From an uncultured Oscillospiraceae bacterium (GTDB taxonomy: Bacteria > Bacillota > Clostridia > Oscillospirales > Oscillospiraceae), in NCBI GenBank assembly GCA_934553255.1, contig CAKTEZ010000008.1:1-55740 (forward strand): DNA of 55,740 nt, read 5' to 3'. The notes under the pieces are model-generated. The model saw nothing but the letters and a program-made list of their open reading frames with translations. It made no database searches and was not told where the DNA came from. Shown here piece after piece: positions 42,789 through 50,995 of the stretch (within the stretch, counting starts at the first letter, position 1; the number at the start of each line of letters is the position of its first letter). The position numbers and the translations under genes are program-made.

Positions 42789-45293
42789 ATGAAGTACGAT
42801 TTTGAAGCCATCGAGGAAAAATGGCAGGAGCGCTGGGAGCAAACGAAGCCCTACGCCGCCGTGACCGGCGACAAGCGCCCGAAATTCTACGGCCTGATCG
42901 AGTTTCCGTACCCCTCTGCCGCGGGGCTGCATGTCGGTCACCCGCGCCCCTTCACGGCGATGGACATCATCTGCCGCAAGAAGCGTATGCAGGGCTACAA
43001 TGTTCTCAACCCCATCGGCTTCGACGCTTTCGGTCTGCCGACCGAGAATTTTGCCATCAAGAACCATATCCACCCCTCCATCATCACCCGCCAGAACATT
43101 GAGAACTTCACCCGTCAGCTCAAGATGCTTGGCTACGGCTTTGACTGGGACCGCGTGGTGGACACCACCGACCCGAGTTATTACAAGTGGACGCAATGGA
43201 TCTTCCTGCAGATGTTCAAGCACGGCCTTGCCTATAAGACCACCATGCCCGTCAACTGGTGTACGAGCTGCAAGTGCGTGCTGGCGAACGAGGAGGTCGT
43301 CGAGGGCGTGTGCGAGCGCTGCGGCAGCGAGGTCATCCGCAAGGAAAAGAGCCAATGGATGCTGCGTATCACGAAGTACGCCGACCGCCTGATCGACGAT
43401 CTGGACGATGTCGATTACATCGAGCGCGTCAAGACGCAGCAGCGCAACTGGATCGGCCGTTCCACCGGTACGGAGGTCACCTTCAAGACCAACACCGAGG
43501 ACGACATCACCGTTTACACCACCCGTGTCGATACGCTTTTCGGCGTGACCTATACGGTCATTTCCCCCGAGCATCCGCTGCTTAAGAAGTGGCAGCCCCT
43601 CATCAAGAACTGGGACGAGGTCGCGGCGTATCAGGCGGCGGCCGCCCGCAAGAGCGACTTTGAGCGCGGCGAGCTGAACAAGGATAAGACCGGCGTGCGG
43701 CTCGAGGGCATCGAGGTCGTCAACCCCGCCAACGGCAAGACCGTGCCGATATTTGTCTCCGACTATGTTCTCATGGGCTACGGCACCGGTATCGTCATGG
43801 GCGTTCCGGGCCACGACCAGCGCGACTGGGACTTCGCCACCGCGTTCCATATCCCCATCGTCGAGGTCGTCGAGGGCGGCGACATCACCAAGGAGGCTTT
43901 TACCCTCAAGGACGATACCGGAATTATGGTGAACTCCGGCTTCCTCAACGGCATGACCGTCAAGCAGGCCATTCCAGCCATGAAGCAGTATGCCGTCGAG
44001 CAGGGATGGGGCAGAGAAAAAGTCAACTACAAGCTGCGTGACTGGGTGTTCTCCCGCCAGCGCTACTGGGGCGAGCCGATCCCCATGGTCAACTGCCCCG
44101 TGTGCGGCTGGGTCCCCGTTCCGGAGGAGGAGCTGCCGCTCGTTCTGCCGCAGGTCGAAAGCTACGAGCCGACCGACGATGGCGAGAGTCCCATCTCCAA
44201 GATGACCGACTGGGTCAATACGAAATGCCCGAAGTGCGGCGGCGCCGCCAAGCGCGAGACCGACACCATGCCCCAGTGGGCCGGTTCGAGCTGGTATTAC
44301 CTGCGCTATATGGACGCACACGACGATCAGGCTCTTGTTTCCCATGAGGCGGAGAATTACTGGGGACCCGTGGATTGGTACAACGGCGGCATGGAGCATA
44401 CCACGCTCCATCTGCTCTATTCCCGCTTCTGGCATAAGTTCCTCTATGACATCGGCGTGGTCCACACCAAGGAGCCGTATGCCAAGCGCACGAGCCACGG
44501 CATGATCCTCGGTCAGAACCCGCACTATGTCGGCAACGCCTCCACCGAGGAGGAAAAGCAGGCGCTCATCGCCAAGTACGGCAACCAGGCGCTGCGTCCG
44601 GCGGTGAAGATGTCCAAGTCTCTCGGCAATGTCGTCAACCCCGATGATGTGGTCAAGGCCTACGGCGCGGACACCATGCGTCTTTATATCATGTTCATCG
44701 GCGACTTTGAAAAGGTCGCCACTTGGTCGGACGACGCGGTGAAGGGCTGCAAGCGCTTCCTCGACCGCGTGTGGAACCTTGCGGAGATGGCGACGGCGGA
44801 CAAGGCCGTTTCCGAGAAAAACGAACCCATTATCCACAAGACCATCAAGAAGGTCACGGAGGACATCGACACGCTCAAGATGAACACCGCCATCGCCGCT
44901 CTCATGACGATGGTCAACGAATTCTACGCCAACGGCCTCACCCGCGGCGACCTGGAAGCGCTGCTGCTCATGCTCTCTCCCTTTGCGCCGCACATGGTCG
45001 AGGAGCTGTGGGAGCAGGTCGGCTGCGCCGCCGAGTACGGTAAGATGGCGATGCAGATGCCGTGGCCGGAGTACGACGAGAGCAAGACCGTCGCCGCACA
45101 TGTCGAGATGGCGGTGCAGGTGAACGGTAAGCTGAAGGGGACTGTCACCGTCGCGGTGGACAGCGAGCAGGACACCGCCGTCGAGGCGGCGAAGCAGGTC
45201 GAGAAGATCGCAAAGGCGCTCGACGGAATGCAGATCGTTAAGGTCATTTTCGTCAAGAATAAGCTCATCAACCTGATCGTCAAGCCGCAGTAA
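42789..45293 (+). CDS. leuS: Leucyl-tRNA synthetase
   Basis: 834-aa class I synthetase. The HIGH-type signature is GLHVGHPRPF. The zinc-ribbon-like CTSCKCVLANEEVVEGVCERCG, the CP1 editing domain (about 220-420, TVYTTRVDTLFGVTYTVISPEHPL, GYGTGIVMGVPGHDQRDWDFA), a second CPVCGW...CPKCGG insertion, and KMSKSLGNVVNPDD follow in order; the anticodon-binding domain and C-terminal extension complete it. The 83-bp gap after rsfS is too short for a T-box leader. Confidence 0.98.
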   Translation: MKYDFEAIEEKWQERWEQTKPYAAVTGDKRPKFYGLIEFPYPSAAGLHVGHPRPFTAMDIICRKKRMQGYNVLNPIGFDAFGLPTENFAIKNHIHPSIITRQNIENFTRQLKMLGYGFDWDRVVDTTDPSYYKWTQWIFLQMFKHGLAYKTTMPVNWCTSCKCVLANEEVVEGVCERCGSEVIRKEKSQWMLRITKYADRLIDDLDDVDYIERVKTQQRNWIGRSTGTEVTFKTNTEDDITVYTTRVDTLFGVTYTVISPEHPLLKKWQPLIKNWDEVAAYQAAAARKSDFERGELNKDKTGVRLEGIEVVNPANGKTVPIFVSDYVLMGYGTGIVMGVPGHDQRDWDFATAFHIPIVEVVEGGDITKEAFTLKDDTGIMVNSGFLNGMTVKQAIPAMKQYAVEQGWGREKVNYKLRDWVFSRQRYWGEPIPMVNCPVCGWVPVPEEELPLVLPQVESYEPTDDGESPISKMTDWVNTKCPKCGGAAKRETDTMPQWAGSSWYYLRYMDAHDDQALVSHEAENYWGPVDWYNGGMEHTTLHLLYSRFWHKFLYDIGVVHTKEPYAKRTSHGMILGQNPHYVGNASTEEEKQALIAKYGNQALRPAVKMSKSLGNVVNPDDVVKAYGADTMRLYIMFIGDFEKVATWSDDAVKGCKRFLDRVWNLAEMATADKAVSEKNEPIIHKTIKKVTEDIDTLKMNTAIAALMTMVNEFYANGLTRGDLEALLLMLSPFAPHMVEELWEQVGCAAEYGKMAMQMPWPEYDESKTVAAHVEMAVQVNGKLKGTVTVAVDSEQDTAVEAAKQVEKIAKALDGMQIVKVIFVKNKLINLIVKPQ

Positions 45294-45323
45294 CGAATTT
45301 TTGCGAAAAACGGGAAAAGGATA

Positions 45324-45352
45324 TTGACAAGCCCTCCCTTTTTTCGTATAAT
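45324..45352 (+). promoter_or_regulatory. Perfect-consensus sigma-A promoter of rpsU
   Basis: TTGACA, 17-bp spacer, TATAAT: the only promoter in the window matching the consensus at all twelve positions. The leader of about 70 nt to the ATG can form small hairpins (GTCA/TGAC at 363-376 and ACTCT/AGAGT at 375-387 of the 45-kb block). Confidence 0.95.
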
Positions 45353-45430
45353 ACCACCGTTAGTCATGTAAGTGACTCTTAAAGAGTACTCTGGAAATAG
45401 CCGGGTGCATCGGAGGGAGGGAAAACATAA

Positions 45431-45616
45431 ATGTCCGAGGTCCATGTCAAGGAAGGCGAGAGCCTGGACAGCGCTCTGAAGAGATTCAAGAGAAGCTGCG
45501 CCAAGGCCGGCGTTCTGGCGGAGGTCCGCAAGCGCGAGTGCTATGAAAGCCCGAGTGTGAAGCGCCGCAAGAAGAGCGAGGCTGCCCGTAAGAACCGCAA
45601 TAAGCGCTATTACTAA
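45431..45616 (+). CDS. rpsU: Ribosomal protein S21 (bS21)
   Basis: 61-aa basic S21: [52 protein letters not shown]21 lies near the anti-Shine-Dalgarno end of 16S rRNA. GGAGGGAGGG precedes the ATG. It is a single-gene unit between a perfect promoter and a strong terminator, as expected for a highly expressed ribosomal protein. Confidence 0.98.
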   Translation: MSEVHVKEGESLDSALKRFKRSCAKAGVLAEVRKRECYESPSVKRRKKSEAARKNRNKRYY

Positions 45617-45623
45617 TTGCTTC

Positions 45624-45657
45624 AAAAAAAGAACGCCACGATCGTGGCGTTCTTTTT
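45624..45657 (+). terminator. Terminator of rpsU
   Basis: AAAGAACGCCACGAT / ATCGTGGCGTTCTTT symmetrical stem with T tail, seven bases past the stop. Confidence 0.93.
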
Positions 45658-45743
45658 TGACATCTGTGCAAGAAAAATCAAGAAACGGGCGTCGCCAAGG
45701 GCTATACTTTTTCCCAGAGCGGTCAGAACGGAGGAGGACGACG

Positions 45744-46715
45744 ATGTACGAGTGGCAGAAACAGATCCAGACGGTCGTGGACGAGATCGACGAGAGCATC
45801 CGCGCGCATGATGACGAAGCGCTCACGCTTCGCCGCATGGCGCGAAGAACAGGGTATTCCGAGTTCTACATGACGCGCAAGTTTGCCGAAATTTCCGGAA
45901 TGCGCCTGCGGGACTATCTGCGCGACCGCCGTCTGGCGTTTGCCCTCAAGGAGGTGCGCGACAGCGGACGAGGGCTGTTGGAGATCGCGCTGGATTACGG
46001 CTTTTCCTCCAACGAGGCGTTTACCCGCGCGTTCAAGCGATCCTACGGCGTTACGCCCAGCGCCTATCGGCAAGCGCCGAGACCGGTCGTGCTTCGCACG
46101 AAGATACACCCCTTTGACCGCTACTTTTTTGGCTTAGGAGAGATCGGTATGGTGAAATCGAAGGACGGGGTCAAGACCTATTTTGTGACGATCCCCGCGC
46201 ACAAGTTCCTGCACATTGAAAATCGTGAGAGCAACGGCTATTGGGATTTCTGGCAGAAGCAGGCGAGCGTCCCGGGACAGGACTGCGAGACGATCTGCGG
46301 ACTGCTTGACAGCATCAAGGGGAAACTCGACGATGCGGGCGGCAGCGAGAACGACGGCATGGCGGGGCAGATCATGGGGTATCGGAACGACAAGGCGGGC
46401 CGACTGTGCGAGTGGGGCTACCCGCGCACGGAATGCTACGGCGTGCGCCTGAGCGCCGACTACAGCGGCCCTGTACCGGAGCAGATGATCCTTTCGGACA
46501 TTCCGGAGGGAGAATATATCGTGTTTGAACACGGTCCGTTCGACTATGAGCAGGAGTGCCGCTCGGTGGAGGAAAAGATCGAGGAGGCGATGAAGCATTT
46601 CGACTATGAAGCGAACGGCTGCCGTCTCGATACGGAAACGCCGGGGCGCATGATGTACCTCTATTTCAACCCCGGGCAGTATTTTAAGTATATCCGTCCC
46701 ATTCAAAGGCTGTGA
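45744..46715 (+). CDS. AraC-family regulator with GyrI-like effector domain
   Basis: 323-aa regulator. Residues about 8-110 hold two helix-turn-helices (LTLRRMARRTGYSEFYMTRKFAEISGMRLRDYLRDRRLAFAL and LLEIALDYGFSSNEAFTRAFKRSYGVTPSAYR). The remainder is a GyrI/Rob-type effector-binding domain (IPAHKFLHIENRES..., IPEGEYIVFEHGPFDYEQE, YLYFNPGQYFKYIRPI). Such proteins sense small hydrophobic compounds and control exporters or stress genes. GAGGAGG precedes the ATG at 45744. A TATACT at 45703 is a likely -10 with no clear -35. The target is unknown. Confidence 0.92.
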   Translation: MYEWQKQIQTVVDEIDESIRAHDDEALTLRRMARRTGYSEFYMTRKFAEISGMRLRDYLRDRRLAFALKEVRDSGRGLLEIALDYGFSSNEAFTRAFKRSYGVTPSAYRQAPRPVVLRTKIHPFDRYFFGLGEIGMVKSKDGVKTYFVTIPAHKFLHIENRESNGYWDFWQKQASVPGQDCETICGLLDSIKGKLDDAGGSENDGMAGQIMGYRNDKAGRLCEWGYPRTECYGVRLSADYSGPVPEQMILSDIPEGEYIVFEHGPFDYEQECRSVEEKIEEAMKHFDYEANGCRLDTETPGRMMYLYFNPGQYFKYIRPIQRL

Positions 46716-46741
46716 CCGGAGAAGAGGACGGCGGGCGGAGG

Positions 46742-46767
46742 GCCACGGCGTAGCGCCGCGGCTTTTT
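46742..46767 (+). terminator. Terminator of the AraC-type gene
   Basis: GCCACGGCG / CGCCGCGGC stem (one mismatch) followed by TTTTT. Confidence 0.75.
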
Positions 46768-46786
46768 GCTGTTCGTTTGCGCACTC

Positions 46787-46815
46787 TTGTTTTCCGGCGC
46801 GGAAAATGCTATACT
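46787..46815 (+). promoter_or_regulatory. Promoter of the DUF3783 gene
   Basis: TTGTTT, 17 bp, TATACT with extended -10 TGC, 22 bp before the GTG. Confidence 0.75.
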
Positions 46816-46837
46816 GCCGGTAAAAGGAGGGGGTACG

Positions 46838-47215
46838 GTGAAGGAGCAGATATTGGCCTTCGGCTGCGAGGAAATGCTGCCGCTGCTGCACGCGGCGTTT
46901 GCGCCGCGGAAAATGGCGGTGAAGCCCGTTCCGCCGGAGGATTATGCCCAAACGGTCGGCGCGCTCGCGGGCGCGGCGGACTGTCCGCGCACGGAGGGGA
47001 CCTTTTCCGGTGCGCCGCTGGGCGAGCCGATGCTCGTGTTCTGCGGCTTTTACGGCGACCGCATGAACCAGGCGCTGAACGCCATGCGCCGCGTGGGGCT
47101 GCGCGTTCCCTATAAGGCAATGCTGACTGCGGCGAACCGCGGTTGGAGACCCGCCGAACTGCTTGACGAACTCAGGCGCGAACACGCGGCGATGACGCAG
47201 CTCCCGAGGCGCTGA
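46838..47215 (+). CDS. DUF3783-like protein
   Basis: 125-aa protein with GTG start and AAAAGGAGGGGG upstream. The segment EPMLVFCGFYGDRMNQALNAMRRVGLRVPYKAMLTAANRGWRPAELLDELRREHAAM resembles DUF3783, a small domain of unknown function common in clostridia. The tail runs 44 bp into the 3' end of the convergent gene. The family call is from memory of the motif only. Confidence 0.78.
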   Translation: MKEQILAFGCEEMLPLLHAAFAPRKMAVKPVPPEDYAQTVGALAGAADCPRTEGTFSGAPLGEPMLVFCGFYGDRMNQALNAMRRVGLRVPYKAMLTAANRGWRPAELLDELRREHAAMTQLPRR

Positions 47216-47963
47216 ACAGCTCTGGCAGGAGATCGTCCACCTCGGGGTACATGAAAAATGCCGTCTCGATGCCGCGCTCGCGGCCGAGCTGCAGCTTGCG
47301 GCGCAGGGTCTTGGCGGTGTCAAAGAGGACAAAGTGCGCCGCGCCCTGCGCGGTGTAGCTGAAGTAGTTCGCGCACAGCTCGTCGGAGAAAAAAACTGCC
47401 GAGCCGCAGCGCTCGCGCAGTCCGGCAAGCTCCTCCCGCGTGAGCGGCAGTCCCTCGCCGCTGCGGCAGGGGAGGGCGAAGTCCATGGCGAGCCGTTGGC
47501 AGTCGAGCGCGACGCGCTGCGTACCGTAGCGTGCGGCGGTGTCCGACAGACGATCGCGCAGCGTCCCGCCGGAGAGCGCCGTGCAGATGAGAACGATGCC
47601 CTCCGGTACGGCGAAGCGCTCCGGTACATAGAGCCGCAGACCGCTGCGGGCGAGTGCCGTCCCAAGCTGCGAGAGAAAGGCGAGACGGTCCTCGCGCACA
47701 GCGCCGTCAAAATCGGCAAGCACTCCGTCGAAGCGGCGCGCGGCGCATTCGCGCACAAGGACGCGGCAAAGCGCCGCGTTGTCGCCGAGCGGGCCGGAAC
47801 ACCGGTCGCTGAGACCGAGCAGCCCGCCGCGCGCCTCGCGCGGCAGAGCGCTGCACAGCAGCCGCCCGCCATCGCCGACGGCGTAAGCGATGTGGACGCG
47901 CGGCGCATGTACCTCGCGGCATTTCGGCAGTTCCGCCGGTGTGAGCGCAAGAAAGACGGACAT
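47172..47963 (-). CDS. Hypothetical protein, possible TIM-barrel (GH18-like) fold
   Basis: 263-aa protein with AAGGGGGT before its ATG. No signal peptide. Repeating strand-helix pattern and FDGVLADFDGAVREDRLAFLSQLG recall the beta4 region of glycoside hydrolase family 18, whose catalytic motif is DGxDxDxE; here the terminal Glu is Gly, so chitinase activity is unlikely. VALDCQRLAMDFALPC, LTREELAGLRERCG and AFFMYPEVDDLLPELF are further blocks. It may be related to spore-coat or cortex GH18-like proteins, but I do not recognise a defined family. Its 3' end overlaps the convergent DUF3783 gene. Confidence 0.7.
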   Translation of the reverse strand: MSVFLALTPAELPKCREVHAPRVHIAYAVGDGGRLLCSALPREARGGLLGLSDRCSGPLGDNAALCRVLVRECAARRFDGVLADFDGAVREDRLAFLSQLGTALARSGLRLYVPERFAVPEGIVLICTALSGGTLRDRLSDTAARYGTQRVALDCQRLAMDFALPCRSGEGLPLTREELAGLRERCGSAVFFSDELCANYFSYTAQGAAHFVLFDTAKTLRRKLQLGRERGIETAFFMYPEVDDLLPELFSASGAASSPRVRA

Positions 47964-47974
47964 GAGATACCCCC

Positions 47975-48003
47975 TTGCAGAAAACGGGAAAAGTTGGTAA
48001 ACT
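47975..48003 (+). promoter_or_regulatory. Promoter of yqeG
   Basis: TTGCAG, 17 bp, TAAACT with extended -10 TGG, 38 bp before the ATG. Confidence 0.78.
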
Positions 48004-48041
48004 ATTCATATAGATATGCGCTGGGAAAGGAAATCATACCG

Positions 48042-48551
48042 ATGCTCCTCACACCACAATGGGTTTTTGATGATTACGAGGCCGTGACGCCGGATTTTCT
48101 GCGCTCGCACGGCATAAAGCTGCTGCTGGCGGATCTTGACTATACGCTTGCCCCCAAATCCGTCCGTGACGCGGACGGCGCGGTGCGGGCGTGGCTCGAT
48201 TCGATGCACGCGGCGGGCGTGACCGTCGCCATTCTTTCCAACAACCGCGATCCGCGCCGCGTACGGCGCTACTGCGCGGGTCTCGGCATCGACTTTGTCG
48301 GCCACGCGGAGAAGCCGTTTCGCCGCGGCTACCGCCGCGCGATGAAGAAATTCGGCGCTTCGTCTGAGGAGACCGCCATGCTTGGAGACAAGCTGCTCAC
48401 CGATGTGCTGGGCGCGAAGCGAAGCGGTGTGCTGGCGCTGATGGTCGAACCGCGCGGCGGCGCAAGGGGAGCGTGGCAGAAGGTGCTGCACGCCCTGCAG
48501 GAGCCGTTCAAGCGCGCCTGCGCTCACGATTCGCGCACAGGACGGCGATAA
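48042..48551 (+). CDS. YqeG-family HAD phosphatase
   Basis: 169-aa HAD phosphatase of the YqeG/GEP4 type, a family that includes phosphatidylglycerophosphatases. LLADLDYTLAPK gives the DxDxT nucleophile motif, VAILSNNRDPRRV motif II, AEKPFRRGYRRAM the Lys of motif III and MLGDKLLTDVLGAKRSG motif IV. The frame is open back to 47334 but antisense to the neighbouring gene; GGAAAGGAAAT precedes the ATG at 48042. Confidence 0.93.
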   Translation: MLLTPQWVFDDYEAVTPDFLRSHGIKLLLADLDYTLAPKSVRDADGAVRAWLDSMHAAGVTVAILSNNRDPRRVRRYCAGLGIDFVGHAEKPFRRGYRRAMKKFGASSEETAMLGDKLLTDVLGAKRSGVLALMVEPRGGARGAWQKVLHALQEPFKRACAHDSRTGRR

Positions 48552-48586
48552 TTTTGCAAAAAATGGCGCAAGATAGAGAAAAATAC

Positions 48587-48615
48587 TTGCAATGGAACGC
48601 TATATGCGGTAAAAT
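48587..48615 (+). promoter_or_regulatory. Promoter of efp
   Basis: TTGCAA, 17 bp, TAAAAT, 79 bp before the efp ATG. No extended -10. Confidence 0.8.
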
Positions 48616-48693
48616 ACCATAGGTTAAGAACCGATACTTTATGAATTTGAGGAAGTCTGTAGTGATTTCCTCGGGAATATGGAGGAAAAAGCT

Positions 48694-49260
48694 ATGGCAA
48701 CCATTACGGCTGGTGATTTCAGAAACGGCAAGACATTCGAGATGGACGGCAAGGTCTATCAGGTCGTCGAATTCCAGCACGTCAAGCCCGGTAAGGGCGC
48801 GGCTTTCGTCCGCACCAAGATGCGTAACGTCGAGACCGGCGCTGTCACCGAGACTTCTTTCAACCCCACCGCGAAGTTCGACGAGGCCTTTGTGGAGCGC
48901 AAGGACATGGAGTACAGCTACAACGACGGCGATCTCTACTACTTTATGGACCAGGAGACCTACGATATGGTCCCTCTGAACCGCGAGCTGCTCGGCGATG
49001 CGTTCCGCTTCGTCAAGGAAAATACCATGTGCAAGGTCCTGTCTGTCAAGGGCCGCGTGTTCGGCATCGAGCCGCCCAACTTCGTTGAGCTGGTCGTTAC
49101 CAAGTCCGAGCCGGGCGCCAAGGGCGACACCGCCACCAATGTGACCAAGCCCGCCGTCGTTGAGACCGGCGCTGAGATCAAGGTTCCCCTGTTCATTAAC
49201 GAGGGCGACAAGATCCAGATCGACACCCGCACCGGCGAGTATATGGGCCGCGCCAAGTAA
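48694..49260 (+). CDS. efp: Elongation factor P
   Basis: 188-aa EF-P, which relieves ribosome stalling at polyproline. [32 protein letters not shown] carries the tip loop KPGKG (31-35), including the lysine position that can be modified. [20 protein letters not shown] is the usual end of OB domain 3. The ATG at 48694 has TGGAGGAAAAAGCT upstream; an earlier in-frame ATG at 48679 overlaps that site. Confidence 0.97.
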   Translation: MATITAGDFRNGKTFEMDGKVYQVVEFQHVKPGKGAAFVRTKMRNVETGAVTETSFNPTAKFDEAFVERKDMEYSYNDGDLYYFMDQETYDMVPLNRELLGDAFRFVKENTMCKVLSVKGRVFGIEPPNFVELVVTKSEPGAKGDTATNVTKPAVVETGAEIKVPLFINEGDKIQIDTRTGEYMGRAK

Positions 49261-49317
49261 GGGAACGCAGCCGGAAAACAGGAACAGAAACCGTTTGTGT
49301 CTGAAAGGAGAAACAGC

Positions 49318-49716
49318 ATGGGTATTTCGGAAAAAGTCGCTTACCTCAAGGGTTTGATGGAAGGCATGAAGGTTGATACGGAGTCCGACGAGGGCAAACT
49401 CTTTGCCGCCATCGTGGATGTGCTCGGCGAGATGGCTCTCGAGATCGAGGACCTGACCGACGAGGTGGTGGAACTCGGCGACGGTCTGGACGTCATCAGC
49501 GACGATTTGTCCGATGTGGAGGATGTCGTTTACGATGAGGATGAGGACGACGAGGAAGAAGAGTGCTACGCCACCACCTGCCCCGAGTGCGAGGAGGAGA
49601 TCTTCTTCGACGATACAATGCTCGAGGACGGCGAGATCGAGTGTCCGAACTGCGGCGCGAAGCTGGAGTTTGACCTCTCCGATCTGGCCAACGCCGCCGA
49701 AGAGGACGACGAATAA
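49318..49716 (+). CDS. CD1247-type acidic zinc-ribbon protein
   Basis: 132-aa acidic protein. The N-terminal SEKVAYLKGLMEGMKVDTESDEGKLFAAIVDVLGEMALEIEDL helix resembles the CD1247 N-terminal domain. After an acidic linker comes a zinc ribbon, CPECEEEIFFDDTMLEDGEIECPNCGAKLEFD (CX2C...CX2C). AAAGGAG lies seven bases before the ATG. It usually follows efp in clostridia; its function is unknown. Confidence 0.86.
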   Translation: MGISEKVAYLKGLMEGMKVDTESDEGKLFAAIVDVLGEMALEIEDLTDEVVELGDGLDVISDDLSDVEDVVYDEDEDDEEEECYATTCPECEEEIFFDDTMLEDGEIECPNCGAKLEFDLSDLANAAEEDDE

Positions 49717-49720
49717 TTGA

Positions 49721-49771
49721 AAAAGCAAACAGAAAGCGCAGCCGAAGCGGCTGCGCTTTCTGTTTGCTTTT
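49721..49771. terminator. 23-bp-stem bidirectional terminator
   Basis: Arms at 49721-49743 and 49749-49771 are perfectly complementary, with AAAA at the base on one side and TTTT on the other. It serves the plus CD1247-type gene and the minus LysR gene, whose stop is at 49790. Confidence 0.95.
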
Positions 49772-49789
49772 ATCGGTATCCGCGGTTTT

Positions 49790-50686
49790 TCAGAACGGCT
49801 GCTTGGCAACCTCAACGAGGGTGTCCAGCATACCTTGGATCTGCGGAGTGAGGACCTTGTTCTTGTGGTAGATGACCTGACGGAACTGGGACATCTTACA
49901 GTCCTCCACGCGGACGACGGCAAGACTCTTTTCGTGAATGCTCTTTTTCACGGTGTAGAGCGGCAGGACGGTCATATACTCGGGGTTTTCATACAGCAGG
50001 CGCAGAGCCAGCACATCGTCCTCCAGTTCCAAAAACGGCTTGATCTCCAGACCCTGACGGGCCAGCTCGGTGTCGAACAGGTCGCGGTAGGCATTGGTGC
50101 GATTCATCAGGATGAACGGGTGATCCACCAATTCGGCAAGGCGGACGCTCTCGCGTGCGGCAAAGGGGTTCTCGCGGTTCGTGACGACCACGACCTCCTC
50201 CTCGGCTTCAAACACCTTGACGAATTGCGGGTCGAGTACCTGCGCGTCGAGGGTGTAGATGAGATCCAACTCATTTTTGAGCAGCTTGTCCTTGAGCGAC
50301 GCGACCATGTCGGCGTGCAGGCGCATCATCACATGGGGAAAGCGCGCGTGGAATGTCGGTACGATGTCGGAGAAGGAGGCGGTCATGAGGGAGTTGAGCG
50401 TGCCGACCTGTACCGTGCCGGTCAGCTCCGTTTCCTTCGAGGCGAAGACCTGTGCGCGGGCAACGGCGCTGACGATGTCGCGCGCGTAGGAGATGAAGTT
50501 CTTGCCGTACTGCGTGATGGAGACGTTTTTTCCGATGCGGTCGAAAAGACGCACGCCAAGTTCTCGCTCCAGCTGTTGGATCTGCACGGTGACGGCAGAC
50601 TGGGAGTAGTCCAGCGCATCGGCAGCCTTGGAAAAGCTGTTCAGCTCGGTGACCTTCAAAAATGTGACAAGATTGCGAATCTCCAT
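49790..50686 (-). CDS. LysR-family transcriptional regulator
   Basis: 298-aa LysR protein. Residues 1-60 are the winged helix-turn-helix (NLVTFLKVTELNSFSKAADALDYSQSAVTVQIQQLERELGVRLFDR). The rest is the periplasmic-binding-like effector domain (VQVGTLNSLMTASFSDIVPTFHARFPHV...). It lies downstream of, and in the same direction as, the hydrogenase genes but has its own promoter, so it may sense metabolic state for them or act elsewhere. No target site is identified. Confidence 0.94.
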   Translation of the reverse strand: MEIRNLVTFLKVTELNSFSKAADALDYSQSAVTVQIQQLERELGVRLFDRIGKNVSITQYGKNFISYARDIVSAVARAQVFASKETELTGTVQVGTLNSLMTASFSDIVPTFHARFPHVMMRLHADMVASLKDKLLKNELDLIYTLDAQVLDPQFVKVFEAEEEVVVVTNRENPFAARESVRLAELVDHPFILMNRTNAYRDLFDTELARQGLEIKPFLELEDDVLALRLLYENPEYMTVLPLYTVKKSIHEKSLAVVRVEDCKMSQFRQVIYHKNKVLTPQIQGMLDTLVEVAKQPF

Positions 50687-50728
50687 AGGTGATCTCCCAC
50701 TTGAAAAAAATTAAACCATTTTAAAGAT

Positions 50729-50757
50729 ATACTAATAAAAAGAATGCATCTTGTCAA
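50729..50757 (-). promoter_or_regulatory. Promoter of the LysR gene
   Basis: On the minus strand, TTGACA, 17 bp, TAGTAT in a very AT-rich segment, 43 bp before the ATG. Confidence 0.75.
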
Positions 50758-50768
50758 GAACTTTAGAA

Positions 50769-50797
50769 AAAGAAAAAAGGGCGGTCGCCCTTTTTTC
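50769..50797 (-). terminator. Terminator of the hydrogenase operon
   Basis: GAAAAAAGGGC / GCCCTTTTTTC with GGTC loop, directly after the stop at 50798 on the minus strand. Confidence 0.93.
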
Positions 50798-50983
50798 TTA
50801 CTGTTTGGAGGAGAGATAATAGTCGCCTTCGCCGGCGTGGTAGAAGGGACAGGAGGAAAAGGTTCCGCCGAGAAACTGCTCCATTTCGTCCTCGTCCAGC
50901 TCGGCAGACTGCTCGCAGAGGTAGCAGTCGTATTCCTCGTCGTAGACATAGTTCATGCAGTCCTCGCAATTATGTACGGCCAT
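50798..50983 (-). CDS. 61-aa Cys-rich protein of the hydrogenase operon (DUF6472-like)
   Basis: A small acidic protein with CEDCMNYVYDEEYDCYLC (CX2C...CX2C) in the N-terminal third and a further Cys near residue 45, enough for a small zinc site. GAGGAG lies upstream of the ATG and it follows the hydrogenase stop by 12 bp, so it is in the same transcript. It resembles DUF6472 proteins as I remember them; no function is known. A role in hydrogenase assembly or regulation is only a guess from position. Confidence 0.78.
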   Translation of the reverse strand: MAVHNCEDCMNYVYDEEYDCYLCEQSAELDEDEMEQFLGGTFSSCPFYHAGEGDYYLSSKQ

Positions 50984-50995
50984 GGCGCGGTCTCC

